DNA of 64,000 bases, from positions 80,035,056 to 80,099,055 of the forward strand of contig CM049310.1 in the NCBI GenBank assembly GCA_026874595.1. Direction: 5' to 3'. The DNA comes from Sipunculus nudus (taxonomy: Eukaryota > Annelida > Sipuncula > Golfingiida > Sipunculidae). Under the pieces are notes generated by a model. That model was not told where the DNA came from. It ran no database searches and saw only the letters and a list, made by a program, of their open reading frames with translations. The position numbers were made by a program, and so were the translations under genes. Shown one piece after another: positions 54,920-64,000 of this stretch (positions are counted from its first letter, which is position 1; each line of letters opens with the position of its first letter).

Positions 54920-56545
54920 ATATTTCTTGGCACCGCAGGTGCCATAGTATCCCCAGACAATTAATCCCCCCCCCCCTTTAAGAATAGGCCCCCGATCTTC
55001 AGCAACAATTAATATCAGACCACACTCATAGAAAAGGTCATTCTCATAGAAAAGGTCATGATCCAAATTTCAATATACATCATCCCCTAACCCATGTCTA
55101 TGTATATGCAAGAAATCTGTCCATTAGTTTTTGACCTATAATGCTCACAATACTGTTAAGTGGCAATGATGGGGTATTAAACGGCACGAAAACAAGTAAA
55201 AGAATAACAGGTGGCACCACCTGTTTCCCCGTACATGACAACACTATCCAAGATCTTCGTTCAAGTTGATTTTTGGACCAATGCATGCATCCCGTATTGA
55301 GAAATTAATGATTTTGTGTGATTTTCACCATATATGGCAATATTCAAGGTCAAGGCCACTCATTGGAAAGGTCATGACCCCTATTCAAATAAACATCCTA
55401 TAACCCATATCCATGTATATGCATAATATGAAAGAAATTTGTCCATTAGTTTTTGACTTATAATGCTCACAGTACTGATAAATGGCAATGACGGGATATT
55501 AAACGGCACGAAAACAAGTAAAAGAATAACAGGTGGCACCACCTGTTTCCCGTACATGACAACACTATCCAAGATCTTCGTTCAAGTTGATTTTTGGACC
55601 AATGCATGCATCCCTTATTGAGATATTATTGGTTTTGTGTAATTTTCACCATATATGGCAATATTCAAGGTCAAGGCCACTCTAATAGGAAAGGTCATGA
55701 CCCCAATTTATATATACATCATCCCATAACCTATGTCTATGTATATGCATAATATGAAAGAAATCTGTCCATTAGTTTTTGACTTATAATGCTCACAGGT
55801 TATAAATGTACTGTTAAGTGGCAATGATGGGGTATTAAACGGCACGAAAACAAGTAAAAGAATAACAGGTGGCACCACCTGTTTCTGGTACATGACATTA
55901 CTATCCAAGATCTTCGGTCAAGTTGCTTTTTGGACCAATACATGCATCCCTTATTGAGAAATTAATGATTTTGTGTGATTTTCACCATATATGGCAATAT
56001 TCAAGGTCAAGGCCACTCTCATAGGAAAGGTCATGACCCCAATTTAAATTAACATCATCCCATAACCCATATCTATGTATTTGCATAATATGAAAGGAAT
56101 CTGTCCATTAGTTTTCGACTTAAAATGCTCACAGTACTGTCAAGTAGCAATTTTTGGGATATTAAACGGCATGAAAACAAGTAAAGAATAATAGGTGGCG
56201 CCACCAGTTTCTGGAACATGACAACCCTATCCATGATCTTCGATCAACTTGATTTTGGGATCAATCCATGCAAGTTTTCTTGAGGTATTTAAGAATTTGT
56301 GTGATTTTCCCCAAAATTGAACCTATTCAAAGGTCATGGTCACTCTCCTAGTTGAGGTCATGACCTCATTTTAAATAGGCGTCGTCCTCTCACTCATATC
56401 TATACATATACCAAGTTTGGTAAAGATCCGTGAAATATTTTTTGAGTTATTGTGTCCAAAAGAAATCTCTGCGGCAGCGGCGGCGCGACCGTGCCTAAAC
56501 CATAGTATCTCAAGACTATGTCCGGCGATACAATGAAGATACAGC
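54920..56545 (+). repeat. palindrome-bearing tandem array, unit about 330 bp (family C)
   Basis: Four units each contain GGTATTAAACGGCACGAAAAC or a variant, followed by ACAGGTGGCACCACCTGTTT, an 18-base near-palindrome (about 55209, 55530, 55865; in the fourth, at 56194, AGGTGGCGCCACCAG). Shared spacers include ATTCAAGGTCAAGGCCACTC and GTCCATTAGTTTTTGAC. The edges CATAGTATCCCCAGACA (left) and CATAGTATCTCAAGACTATG (right) look like related terminal blocks. Similar to the 8465 fragment. Confidence 0.7.
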
Positions 56546-57200
56546 AAAGTGGCTAAGTTCAGCTTCCTGTAACTCAGCCAAAAAGCACTGAACCAAAACT
56601 ATTTTAACAAACTTGAATTATCAACATATGAGGATTATTAGATTTAAGATTTAAGAATTTGGCCAAGTGGTTTTTGAGCAGCAGATCTTTGTTGCCAATA
56701 TATGAGCTAAAATGGGCTGTTATGGCATATGACTAAATTCTGCTTCCCATAACTTAGCCAAAAGTCACTAAAAAGAGACCATTTGAACAAACATCAGAAA
56801 GCACTACCCCAGGATCATTTCTGTGCGATATTAAACATTTTGGCCATATGGTTTCAGAGAAGAAGTTTTTTGTAGCCCTCAGTGTGATACAGACACTGAT
56901 GACCCCGTACAAAAAGGTCGATGCAGGTGGCGCCACCAATACCTCAATTTCAGATATGACCTATGTGACCATCATTGGCATAAAATTAGGTTATGATTGC
57001 TCCAGCCATTTCTGAGATTTAAATCTTAATATGCCTTCTATAACTCGGCCACAAATCTCCGAACTGGAACCATTCGAACAAACTTGAGAAAGATTGTTCC
57101 AGGGATCATTTCTGTGAAATATTGGACAATTTGGCTTTACAGTTTCGGAGAAGAAGATTTTTAAAGCTTTTTTAGCTTTTTCCCTATAAAATCTAAGAAA
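56546..57200 (+). repeat. three diverged repeats of about 200 bp
   Basis: Three blocks each contain TAACTCAGCCA or a variant, then a GGATCATTTCTGTG segment and a GTTTCAGAGAAGAAG segment. The middle one carries GGTGGCGCCACC at 56926. They are more diverged than the neighbouring array. Confidence 0.5.
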
Positions 57201-57362
57201 ATGCAGTTAGAAAAAAAATAAACATAATCCGATATTGTTTTTTGGATGACTGATTATTTGCAAAAAATTTGGTGATGCTAGCTCCTGCCGTTTTTGAGAT
57301 AGCTGTGGTTAACGTACAGACGCCGCACGACGCCGCACCATTGCATAAGCTCACAGGTTCGC

Positions 57363-57694
57363 TAAAAAACTCCCCGGCACATGCCTAGAAAGAATAGCAA
57401 AATTATACACACTATGCATTAACTTGGGATACTTCCCAGACGACTGGAAAAAAAACGTAGTAACTATGATCCCCAAACCAGGCAAAACACAAGATAAACC
57501 GACAAACTTAAGGCCAATCAGCTTACTTCCCTGTATAGGCAAATTATTTGAAAAAATTCTCAAAAATAGAATAACTATGTTTTTGGACAACAAACCTCCC
57601 GAAAAGTTAAAGTTAAAGGGACCCTGTCACACGAAATAACGCTCAAACTGCAGGCACCCCAAAGGGCTCTGTTCTCAGCCCTCTACAGTTTGCG
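57363..57694 (+). pseudogene. non-LTR reverse transcriptase fragment
   Basis: The sequence GYFPDDWKKNVVTMIPKPGK, then NLRPISLLPCIGKLFEKIL, is the classic start of a Jockey/CR1-type LINE reverse transcriptase (the LRPISLL motif). After an internal deletion and frame change, the strand before the catalytic YADD follows as AGTPKGSVLSPLQF. The catalytic motif itself is absent. Inactive scrap. Confidence 0.8.
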
Positions 57695-58049
57695 TGTGCT
57701 ATTGTCGTGGTTAATTAATTAACGATGTATGATTTGTGGTGTAATGGTAGTATTACTGTTTGTTTGTTGTTTGCTTAATTATATAGGGATGAGGAGACTT
57801 TGTAAAGTTGATTGTTTGCTAATTCTTTCTTTATTTAGTATTAATGTCAGGATGTTTGAGCAATTTTTATGCTCCGTGGGTTTAGTTTGGGTTGGCTTGT
57901 GAATTTTGACAGGAATTTAGGCAGTTGTGAATTGTTTGTGATTTCTATCTTTTGTAGTGTATATTTAATGAGTTGTCCTTGACTGGGTTTGGTGTACATA
58001 ATTACTAGTGTTGATTTTGCATTTGTATCTTTCGGTTTTTACGTTCGAT

Positions 58050-58352
58050 ATGGCAAGTCATTTTCTGATTTTTGGATCGTCACATGTGAAGCATCTGCAG
58101 GATTCTTGGGCTGTGAATCCACAAGGAAAACCAGGTCAACACCCCTTATATATCATGGAAGGCTGTGTCAGGGCTCCATGCTTCACAAGTAACAATTGGG
58201 ATGGTGAGAGATTTGCTTCATGAGGCTAGAGTGAGGTATGGTGATGTTACATGAGTCATCATATTGGTCGGGGGAAATGATTTATTTTCGAGTGGTGTGC
58301 ATCGGACAGTGAGAGATGTTACAGAGGTTGCTGTGATGTTTCAGGAATGTGG
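58050..58352 (+). pseudogene. SGNH-hydrolase-like frame, 5' part, split by a Mutator-like element
   Basis: The ATG at 58050 opens MASHFLIFGSSHVKHLQ, an SGNH block I-like start (GxS). A TGA at about 58256 interrupts it, and VGGNDLFSSG (block III, GxND) follows. The frame is broken at 58353 by the Mutator-like element and appears to resume at 62570. Such esterase-like domains occur in ORF1 of some LINEs and in stand-alone invertebrate genes. I cannot tell which this is. Confidence 0.45.
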
Positions 58353-58625
58353 GGGCTGGCCTAAAACACGGAACGGAACACGGAACAGGGGCCTAATTCA
58401 CGGAACGGAACGGAACCGGGTCGGGAAAAATGGTCAAACTATCTTATAATTAGATTAAACCTGACCATATTAGCATGAATTGAATATAAACCCAATATCT
58501 ACGCATTGAAAGGACAAGTGAGACAAGTTATTAAGTAAATGTGATTTTAGGAGCCATACTTACCTCCGTTCCGTGAGTCCGTTCCGTGAACCGATCATGT
58601 GCGGCAAAATATAACGCCTGTTGTT
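58353..58625 (+). repeat. Mutator-like terminal inverted repeat, left
   Basis: About 273 bases are the inverse complement of 62296-62569, with several mismatches. It contains repeated GGAACGGAAC blocks, a family-specific sub-repeat near the tip. A (GA)n tract follows just inside both repeats. Confidence 0.85.
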
Positions 58626-58878
58626 GTCACATAGTAAAACCCGGAAAGACTCGGAAAAGTTCGGAATATTGAAAGAGAGAGAGAGAGAGAGAGACCATTA
58701 AAAAACAGACACAAACAAATAACTATAAAAGAAACACATTAAATAAAAAAGCCCAACAGTCCTATATATACAAATTTATAAAAAAAAAAAAACCCTATCA
58801 CATTAGAATATTTACTATTCTTCCTCCTGATATATGTCCAGACAGATCAAAAACTCATTCACCCTAATTATCTCCCAG

Positions 58879-58920
<42 letters not shown>

Positions 58921-59357
58921 AATATATAATTATATATAATTAGAAATTTATAACATTTCAAGTTTATTACAATATAATTTATAAATAATAATCATAATAA
59001 TTCAATAATTTATTTTAAAAGGTTATATTATAAACTTATATTTTATAAACTTTACTTTTACAGTTGTATATCATTTATTTTTGTAGTATAGTACCCTTTG
59101 TTTACATAGACTTAATTACTTAACACCAACATTGTGCAATATGGTTACCTTTAATCAGTGTTTCAAAGAGGCATGTCATGGTATGCGAACGTCTGTTTGG
59201 TTAACCAGTCCTTTGATGGGACTTTTTCAAAGGACATGGTTGTGGATCAAGAGTTGTGTATACAACCCACTGAGCATATATTCCAGTCCCCATGAGTAGA
59301 AGGTGAGTACTGAGTACAAGGTGAGTACTGAGTACATGTGACCATACCCTGACTTAG

Positions 59358-59366
59358 TATATATAG
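59358..59366 (+). promoter_or_regulatory. TATA box of the SGNH-NADAR gene
   Basis: GTATATATAG lies about 110 bases upstream of the proposed ATG at 59469. The predicted start site is near 59390. Confidence 0.4.
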
Positions 59367-59468
59367 TCCTGAATCAGCCATTTCCCTCATAAGACTATGA
59401 TCTTGATCGTATAGTCGGCTCTTCTTTTGAAATGCATTTATCAGATTTGTGTCTCAGTAAATCTAGTC

Positions 59469-59612
59469 ATGTCAATTCTGGTAGCAGGTCACTCACAGGT
59501 GAAGTTCTTGCAGGAGGAATTAGCAGATCCTTCAGTTACCTGCCTGTGCTTCCCTGGCTGCAAGATCCGCCAACTGTATTCCAGAATTGAAGAAGTACTG
59601 CCATTCTTTGAT
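59469..59612 (+). CDS. SGNH-NADAR gene, exon 1
   Basis: The exon starts MSILVAGHSQVKFLQEELAD, an SGNH-hydrolase-like first strand and block I (GHSQ where GxS is expected, so the nucleophile position is arguable). It ends at a GTGAGT donor after phase 0. An in-frame ATG at 59427 exists but would be part of the leader. The promoter is 100 bases upstream. Confidence 0.55.
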
Positions 59613-59887
59613 GTGAGTATTGTTTTATAATACATGATTTCAAAGTAACAGAATCCCACTTGTAATGTTTGACCCCATCTTTGGATAAATTACATCATTT
59701 ATATTGTTTGAGTGCCATTTAATATGCAAAAAAAAATCTCCACATATATCAAATAAATATAGGTTGTAGTTTAACAAGAGAGCATTGTATGCTGTTAACG
59801 TGATATATTTGAGTAAATATGTAAATATATGCAGCTATGTTAATCATTAAATCAAGTTTTACATTGTTGTTTGCAATAATATTTCAG

Positions 59888-59994
59888 GTTGTTGTTCTGG
59901 TGATGGGATCAAATGATCTGCTGCGAGCCAAACCAAACACAGTGCTGCAGGACTACCGGATGCTCATCAATGATATACTGACTGTTTGTCCAAA
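59888..59994 (+). CDS. SGNH-NADAR gene, exon 2
   Basis: The exon lies between an ATTTCAG acceptor and a GTAAGT donor. It encodes VVVLVMGSNDLLRAK: SGNH block III, where the GxND asparagine helps form the oxyanion hole. A helix follows (YRMLINDILTVC). The frame is consistent with exons 1 and 3. Confidence 0.6.
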
Positions 59995-60265
59995 GTAAGT
60001 TTATTTAGTTATTGTTTCATTTCAATAAGTCCAGGCCAATTTTTTTTTTTACAAGATCACATCCTCTGAAACTGAACTATTTAGTTTTAGAGTTGTGGAC
60101 AACTGATTAATTATGAAAATTATATAGACAATTAAACCGATACCTTCTCAAATTATCATGGATGAATCTTATAGCAAATAACTATGCATGTTCAGGCTGA
60201 ATATAATTGATGCATGTATCATCTTTGCTTTACGCACTATGAATCCTTATATTTGTTTTCCACAG

Positions 60266-60439
60266 CATGGACATAGTGGTGTCAGAAATCATACCACGTG
60301 GACAAAGTATGTTTACGGATTACAGACATTCAGAGAATTTCCTACAGCGATGGAACCATGTTGCCCAAGATGTCAACAAAGAGCTCTTGAAGATCTGCAA
60401 GGCACCACAGCTGAGATTCATGGAAAATCCAGACTTCAG
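60266..60439 (+). CDS. SGNH-NADAR gene, exon 3
   Basis: The exon lies between a TTTTCCACAG acceptor and a GTAAGC donor. It encodes the fourth strand (MDIVVSEIIPRG) and the following helices of the first SGNH-like domain. The catalytic DxxH block expected after it is not in this exon or the next visible one, so this domain may be incomplete or non-catalytic. Confidence 0.55.
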
Positions 60440-60461
60440 GTAAGCATTTAACAATAATAAA

Positions 60462-60501
<40 letters not shown>

Positions 60502-60644
60502 TTTAATAATAAAATAAATTAGATAATTTAGAATTTTAATCATAAAATAAATTAATTAGATTGACAAACATGCCACAGTAGTAATCATTGACTGACAAAC
60601 TGTATAATGCAAATGCACAGGTAAAAAATCCTCATGTATATAAG

Positions 60645-61693
60645 GCATGACATAGAGGTAGAAATCATATCATGCAATATGCATCCACCAGCGAGCACAG
60701 ACAAGATTCTCTACTTCCACAGCACCCGGGATCCACTATCAAACTTCTATCAGCATGAGATGGAAATTGACGGAGTTTACTATGCAAACGTTGAACAGTT
60801 CTTCCTGGCAGCCAAGGCTATCAGATATGCAGCTACAGCTCTGAGAGATGCCATGATGGCAACAAAGAACCCGTGGAAAATCAAGGAGCTGGGTCAGTAT
60901 CACTTGGCAGTGACTGGGAAAAAGTGAAGGAGGAGGTCATGACCAGAGCCCTGACTGCCAAGTTCACAAACCAGGAGCTACAGCATCATCTACTGGCCAC
61001 ATCCCCCAAGTATCTGGCAGAAGGAACGACTGACATGTATTGGGGGATAGGAGTGTACCACGAGAACCTCCACCGTATCAAGACATCAGACTGGAGGGGC
61101 AAAAACCGGCTTGGAGTCATCCTGATGGACATCAGGAAGCTGGTACCAAGGCAAGGTGTTCCTAGAGTTATGGTTTTTGGGGCCAGTGAAGTAAAGAGAC
61201 TTGAGTGTTATGTTGAGAAGATAGGCACCGGGCCAAGTCATCAACAGGTGGCTTTTGTAGGAAAAGGGGGGATGACCGTAAAGAAGGCAGAGTCTTCGTT
61301 CCCCTTGTGGATTTCTACAAACCAAACTCAGTCATCATCCACCTCGGCGGTAATGATGTTTTAAGTGACAGCACAACACCAAGCAGAGTGGTGAAAGATC
61401 TGATGGGCCTCACAAACTACTTTTCCAGCAAGCCTCAAGTGAACAAGGTTGTATTCTCACCGCTACTGGCAAGGTTTCCACCATATTGTTGGCGGAGATA
61501 CCCAACAGACTACGACACAAGGAGAAAAGGGGTGAACAAGATGTTAAGAAGAGATGCAAAGAGGAAAGGCTACAGAATGGCTAAGGTGACACACATAACA
61601 GAGGACGGGGTAGTCAGAGACGGAGTACATTTATCACAGGAAAGCAACAGAAGATTGTGGATGAACATTAAGGAAGCAGTGTTTTATCAGTGA
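60645..61693 (+). pseudogene. SGNH-NADAR gene, NADAR domain and second SGNH domain, with two frame breaks
   Basis: The NADAR domain covers about 60691-61140: YFHSTRDPLSNFY, VEQFFLAAKA, LAEGTTDMYWGIG and NRLGVILMDIR are the family's conserved blocks. NADAR enzymes cleave N-glycosidic bonds; YbiA acts on riboflavin intermediates and relatives remove ADP-ribose from guanine. A second SGNH-like domain follows: VPRVMVFGASEVKRLE (block I), VIIHLGGNDVLS (block III) and DGVHLSQ (block V with the catalytic Asp and His). It ends in the TGA at 61691. Frame changes occur near 60900 and at a G6 run (61266-61271). The latter type of break is also a common sequencing error. The acceptor at 60643-60644 is weak; an internal start at 60679 is the alternative. 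Confidence 0.65.
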
Positions 61694-61867
61694 GGTTGAT
61701 CTAGAGACTATTTTATTAGTTAGGTTTTTGGTAGGAACTGTATTTTATTAATGTTGTAAGATTTGTAGTTTTATATTGTCTAATGCATGTTCCCTGGGCT
61801 CCAGTTGAAAAATTTAGCAATGTATTTACATGTATATATGTTATATAATATGATGGAATTGTATTAC

Positions 61868-61873
61868 AATAAA
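61868..61873 (+). terminator. polyadenylation signal of the SGNH-NADAR gene
   Basis: AATAAA lies 175 bases after the stop codon and within the Mutator-like element, so the whole transcription unit is contained in it. Confidence 0.55.
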
Positions 61874-62083
61874 GTCTTTTTTGGTTCATACATTTTGTTC
61901 TTTCTTTTTGTTCAATATTTTCTCTAAAAAAGGTCAGCAGGACAGAATGATACTTGAATTTTGTTATTATATAATTAAAACTAATTTATTATGGAGAGAG
62001 AGAGAGAATGAAGTGAGAGTCCCAAGTTATAACATTAAGTATAAATTCGGTATATATTATATAATAAAAAATAATTTAACTAT

Positions 62084-62126
<43 letters not shown>

Positions 62127-62295
62127 AATTAAGAGTCCCCAAGTGATAACATTAAGTAAAAATTCGGCTGGAAAAAAATCCAGGAAAAGAAATTAAGTAT
62201 TACGAAAGTATACCTCAATTATCATTGGACTGGTATGCAACTTTTCTGCTTACAATACGGAGGGACGGTTTCTCAGGAGGCCACCATAAACTTGT

Positions 62296-62569
62296 AACAA
62301 CGGGCGTTATATTTTGCCGCACATGATCAGTTCACGGAAGGGACTCACGCAACGGAGGTAAGTATGGCTCCTAAAATCACATTTACTTAATAACTTGTCT
62401 CACTTGTCCTTTCAATGCGTAGATATTCGGTTTATATTCAATTTATGCTAATATGGTCAGGTTTAATCTAATTATAAGATTGTTTGACCATTTTTCCCCG
62501 ACCCGGTTCCGTTCCGTTCCGTGAATTAGGCCCCTGTTCCGTGTTCCGTTCAGTGTTTTAGGCCAGCCC
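62296..62569 (-). repeat. Mutator-like terminal inverted repeat, right
   Basis: Partner of 58353-58625. It ends GGCCAGCCC at the 9-bp target duplication. Confidence 0.85.
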
Positions 62570-62864
62570 GGAATGTGGTGTAGAAGTAGCTGTGGAGCAG
62601 TTATTCAACATGTATCAGCCTTATTGTGGTCGGGCTGCCCAAGCTGAGGATAGAGTTATGGAAGTCCACGCTAATAAGAGGCTGAGAGAGAGGATCCGAG
62701 GGAAGGGGATGTTATTTCCTAAACACTGTTATTATAACAGTAAGGATGATCTACAGAAGAATGGCATTCACTTTACTTCTACATTTTGTGCCACGCTGAT
62801 TCGAAGGTGGTATTTCACTATGATGGGGCTGATGATAGGAAGAGTGGAGCGGGAGCGGCTGTGA
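62570..62864 (+). pseudogene. SGNH-hydrolase-like frame, 3' part
   Basis: This is the continuation of the 58050-58352 frame after the Mutator-like insertion. It contains NKRLRERIRGKG, then a KDDLQKNGIHF segment that matches SGNH block V (aspartate or asparagine, x, x, histidine). It ends at a stop near 62862, and a histone-type stem-loop follows 23 bases later. Confidence 0.45.
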
Positions 62865-62886
62865 GTTTGTTCGATGTGAACTAAAC

Positions 62887-62902
62887 AGCCCTTTTTAGGG
62901 CT
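62887..62902 (+). other. histone-type stem-loop after the SGNH-like frame
   Basis: AGCCCT-TTTT-AGGGCT has a perfect 6-bp stem with a TTTT loop, flanked by CTAAAC and AATACTG. It sits just after the stop of the SGNH-like frame, where a histone mRNA would carry its processing signal. No AATAAA is seen nearby. Confidence 0.5.
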
Positions 62903-63079
62903 AATACTGCTTTCCGATCTAGTGGTTAGTTTTATTTCTTAGATATTTTTATTTTTTAGATATTTTTTTATTTTTGTATGTGATTTATGTTGGAAAGGAA
63001 GAAGGGGGGGGGGGATATCAGGGGAAGGGGTGTGAAGGTTATTTTTAGGGCTACACACAATATTAAGATCAAATCTGTG

Positions 63080-64000
63080 GCAAACACAATTTAAATACCT
63101 ATAAAAAATTAAATATTCATTAATAGATTTCATAAGAATACCTAAAATCCTAAAATAATTAAGAACTAAACTCGAGCAAAAACACCCCTACCTTCAACAA
63201 AACATAGGATCCTAGCTGCAGCGGAGAAACAATACTTACTCCGCTGTAGCTGGCATCCCCCGTTTAGCATACAACATAACATAACACTAACTGACAGGTC
63301 AGCCCAAGGCACTAGGCTGGGGCCGCGACCTGCATTAAATGACCCATGACCATACACCCCGTCCCTTTAATAAAACCAATAACCAAACAACCGCCCATAC
63401 TGTTTTTAGGAACAAAATAAACATACTTGAAACAACATTAAAATCTTAAAATTAACAGAACCCATCAAACCCTATCCAGATTCCAATATTACGAAATTAC
63501 GTAAAAAAATAATAAAAATCCTAAAAAATACTGGGGCCAGAAAACTAGCAAAACCACCCCGACCATCAAACAAACATCCGTTCCTAGCTGCAAAGGAACA
63601 CACTACTTGTACTCCGCTGCAGCTAGCATCCCCTAATTAGCATACCCGACCCTCCCACTGGTCAAATCGACCCCCAAACAACATAACAAAAATTAATCAT
63701 AAAAAAACACCATTTCCCCGACAAAACGCGAATAAAACTACCCAAAAAAAGAATAAATAATGCACACAACCTGACATAACATCGGCCCAAGATTATACTA
63801 GAATAAATAAATTTAATAAATAGAAAGAACACACTCAAATCAAATAACACTTTACTCTCCCCCCCCCCCTCTCCCCCCCCCCCCCCAATCAAATTAAAAA
63901 TTAGAGGCCAAATAAAAGAGCGCAAATCACTTCCGCCAAAACCCCCTCACCTATAATAATAATAAAACAAAAACTTTACCAACACTATAAAAACAACAAA
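63080..64000. repeat. interspersed repeat, two related segments at the window edge
   Basis: Two segments (about 63170-63290 and 63540-63660) share TACTCCGCTG.AGCT.GCATCCCC and surrounding blocks with each other and with 15480-15610. A GGCCAGAAAACTAGCAAAAC block recurs at 17090. The rest is A/C-rich with C-runs near 63860. It is cut by the window end. Confidence 0.55.

Larger units (their letters stand above)
58353..62569. mobile_element. Mutator-like element (4,217 bp) carrying a multi-exon gene
   Basis: The element is bounded by a perfect 9-bp direct repeat, GGAATGTGG (58344-58352 and 62570-62578), and by terminal inverted repeats of about 273 bp starting GGGCTGGCCTAAAACAC. A 9-bp duplication with long inverted repeats is the hallmark of Mutator-like elements. 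No transposase is inside. Instead there is a gene with introns, a TATA box and a polyadenylation signal, so this looks like a non-autonomous, gene-carrying element comparable to Pack-MULEs. The repeats differ at only several positions, so insertion is fairly recent. Confidence 0.75.

Overview
This window is nuclear DNA from an animal, most likely a bivalve mollusc. The evidence for an animal is a spliced BEN-domain gene, GT-AG introns, AATAAA signals, animal-type non-LTR and Mutator-like transposon remnants, and tRNA-derived SINEs. The bivalve assignment is an inference from the style of the interspersed repeats; nothing here fixes the species.

Layout. Positions 1-8.8 kb are intergenic host DNA with a tRNA-derived SINE pair, a decayed Mutator-like transposase and short repeats. 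Positions 8.8-17.1 kb hold a decayed non-LTR retrotransposon ORF1, split by a 3.4 kb inverted-repeat element built of tandem units that carry the palindrome GGTGGCGCCACC. From 17.49 kb to 50.75 kb runs a six-exon BEN-domain gene (its 5' end was not found). Its fourth exon is separated from its third by a 31 kb intron.

That intron contains the centrepiece: a Maverick/Polinton-type endogenous virus of 26,989 bp (19207-46195). It has 338-bp terminal inverted repeats, AG...CT ends and a 6-bp target duplication (AATATT). It encodes a chromodomain integrase, an F54H12.2-like capsid protein, two paralogous virion-like proteins, half of a packaging ATPase, the N-terminal part of a protein-primed-type DNA polymerase B, and about fifteen proteins I cannot name. 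Most genes are on the minus strand; one spliced zinc-binding gene is on the plus strand. The copy looks defective: the polymerase catalytic region, the ATPase Walker A half and the integrase catalytic glutamate segment are all missing, and many frames carry stops or frameshifts. Its two inverted repeats still differ at only about six positions.

To the right are a minisatellite (50.8-51.95 kb), two more tandem repeat families (54.9-57.2 kb), a reverse-transcriptase scrap, and a 4.2 kb Mutator-like element (58353-62569). The latter has about 273-bp inverted repeats and a perfect 9-bp target duplication. It carries a multi-exon gene combining SGNH-hydrolase-like and NADAR domains with its own TATA box and polyadenylation signal, and it sits inside another SGNH-like reading frame.

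How the parts relate: the virus genes were probably expressed from several TATA promoters as closely packed, partly overlapping reading frames. The host gene is unaffected in its exons as far as I can see. The repeats, LINE, Mutator-like element and Polinton are independent insertions nested in one another.
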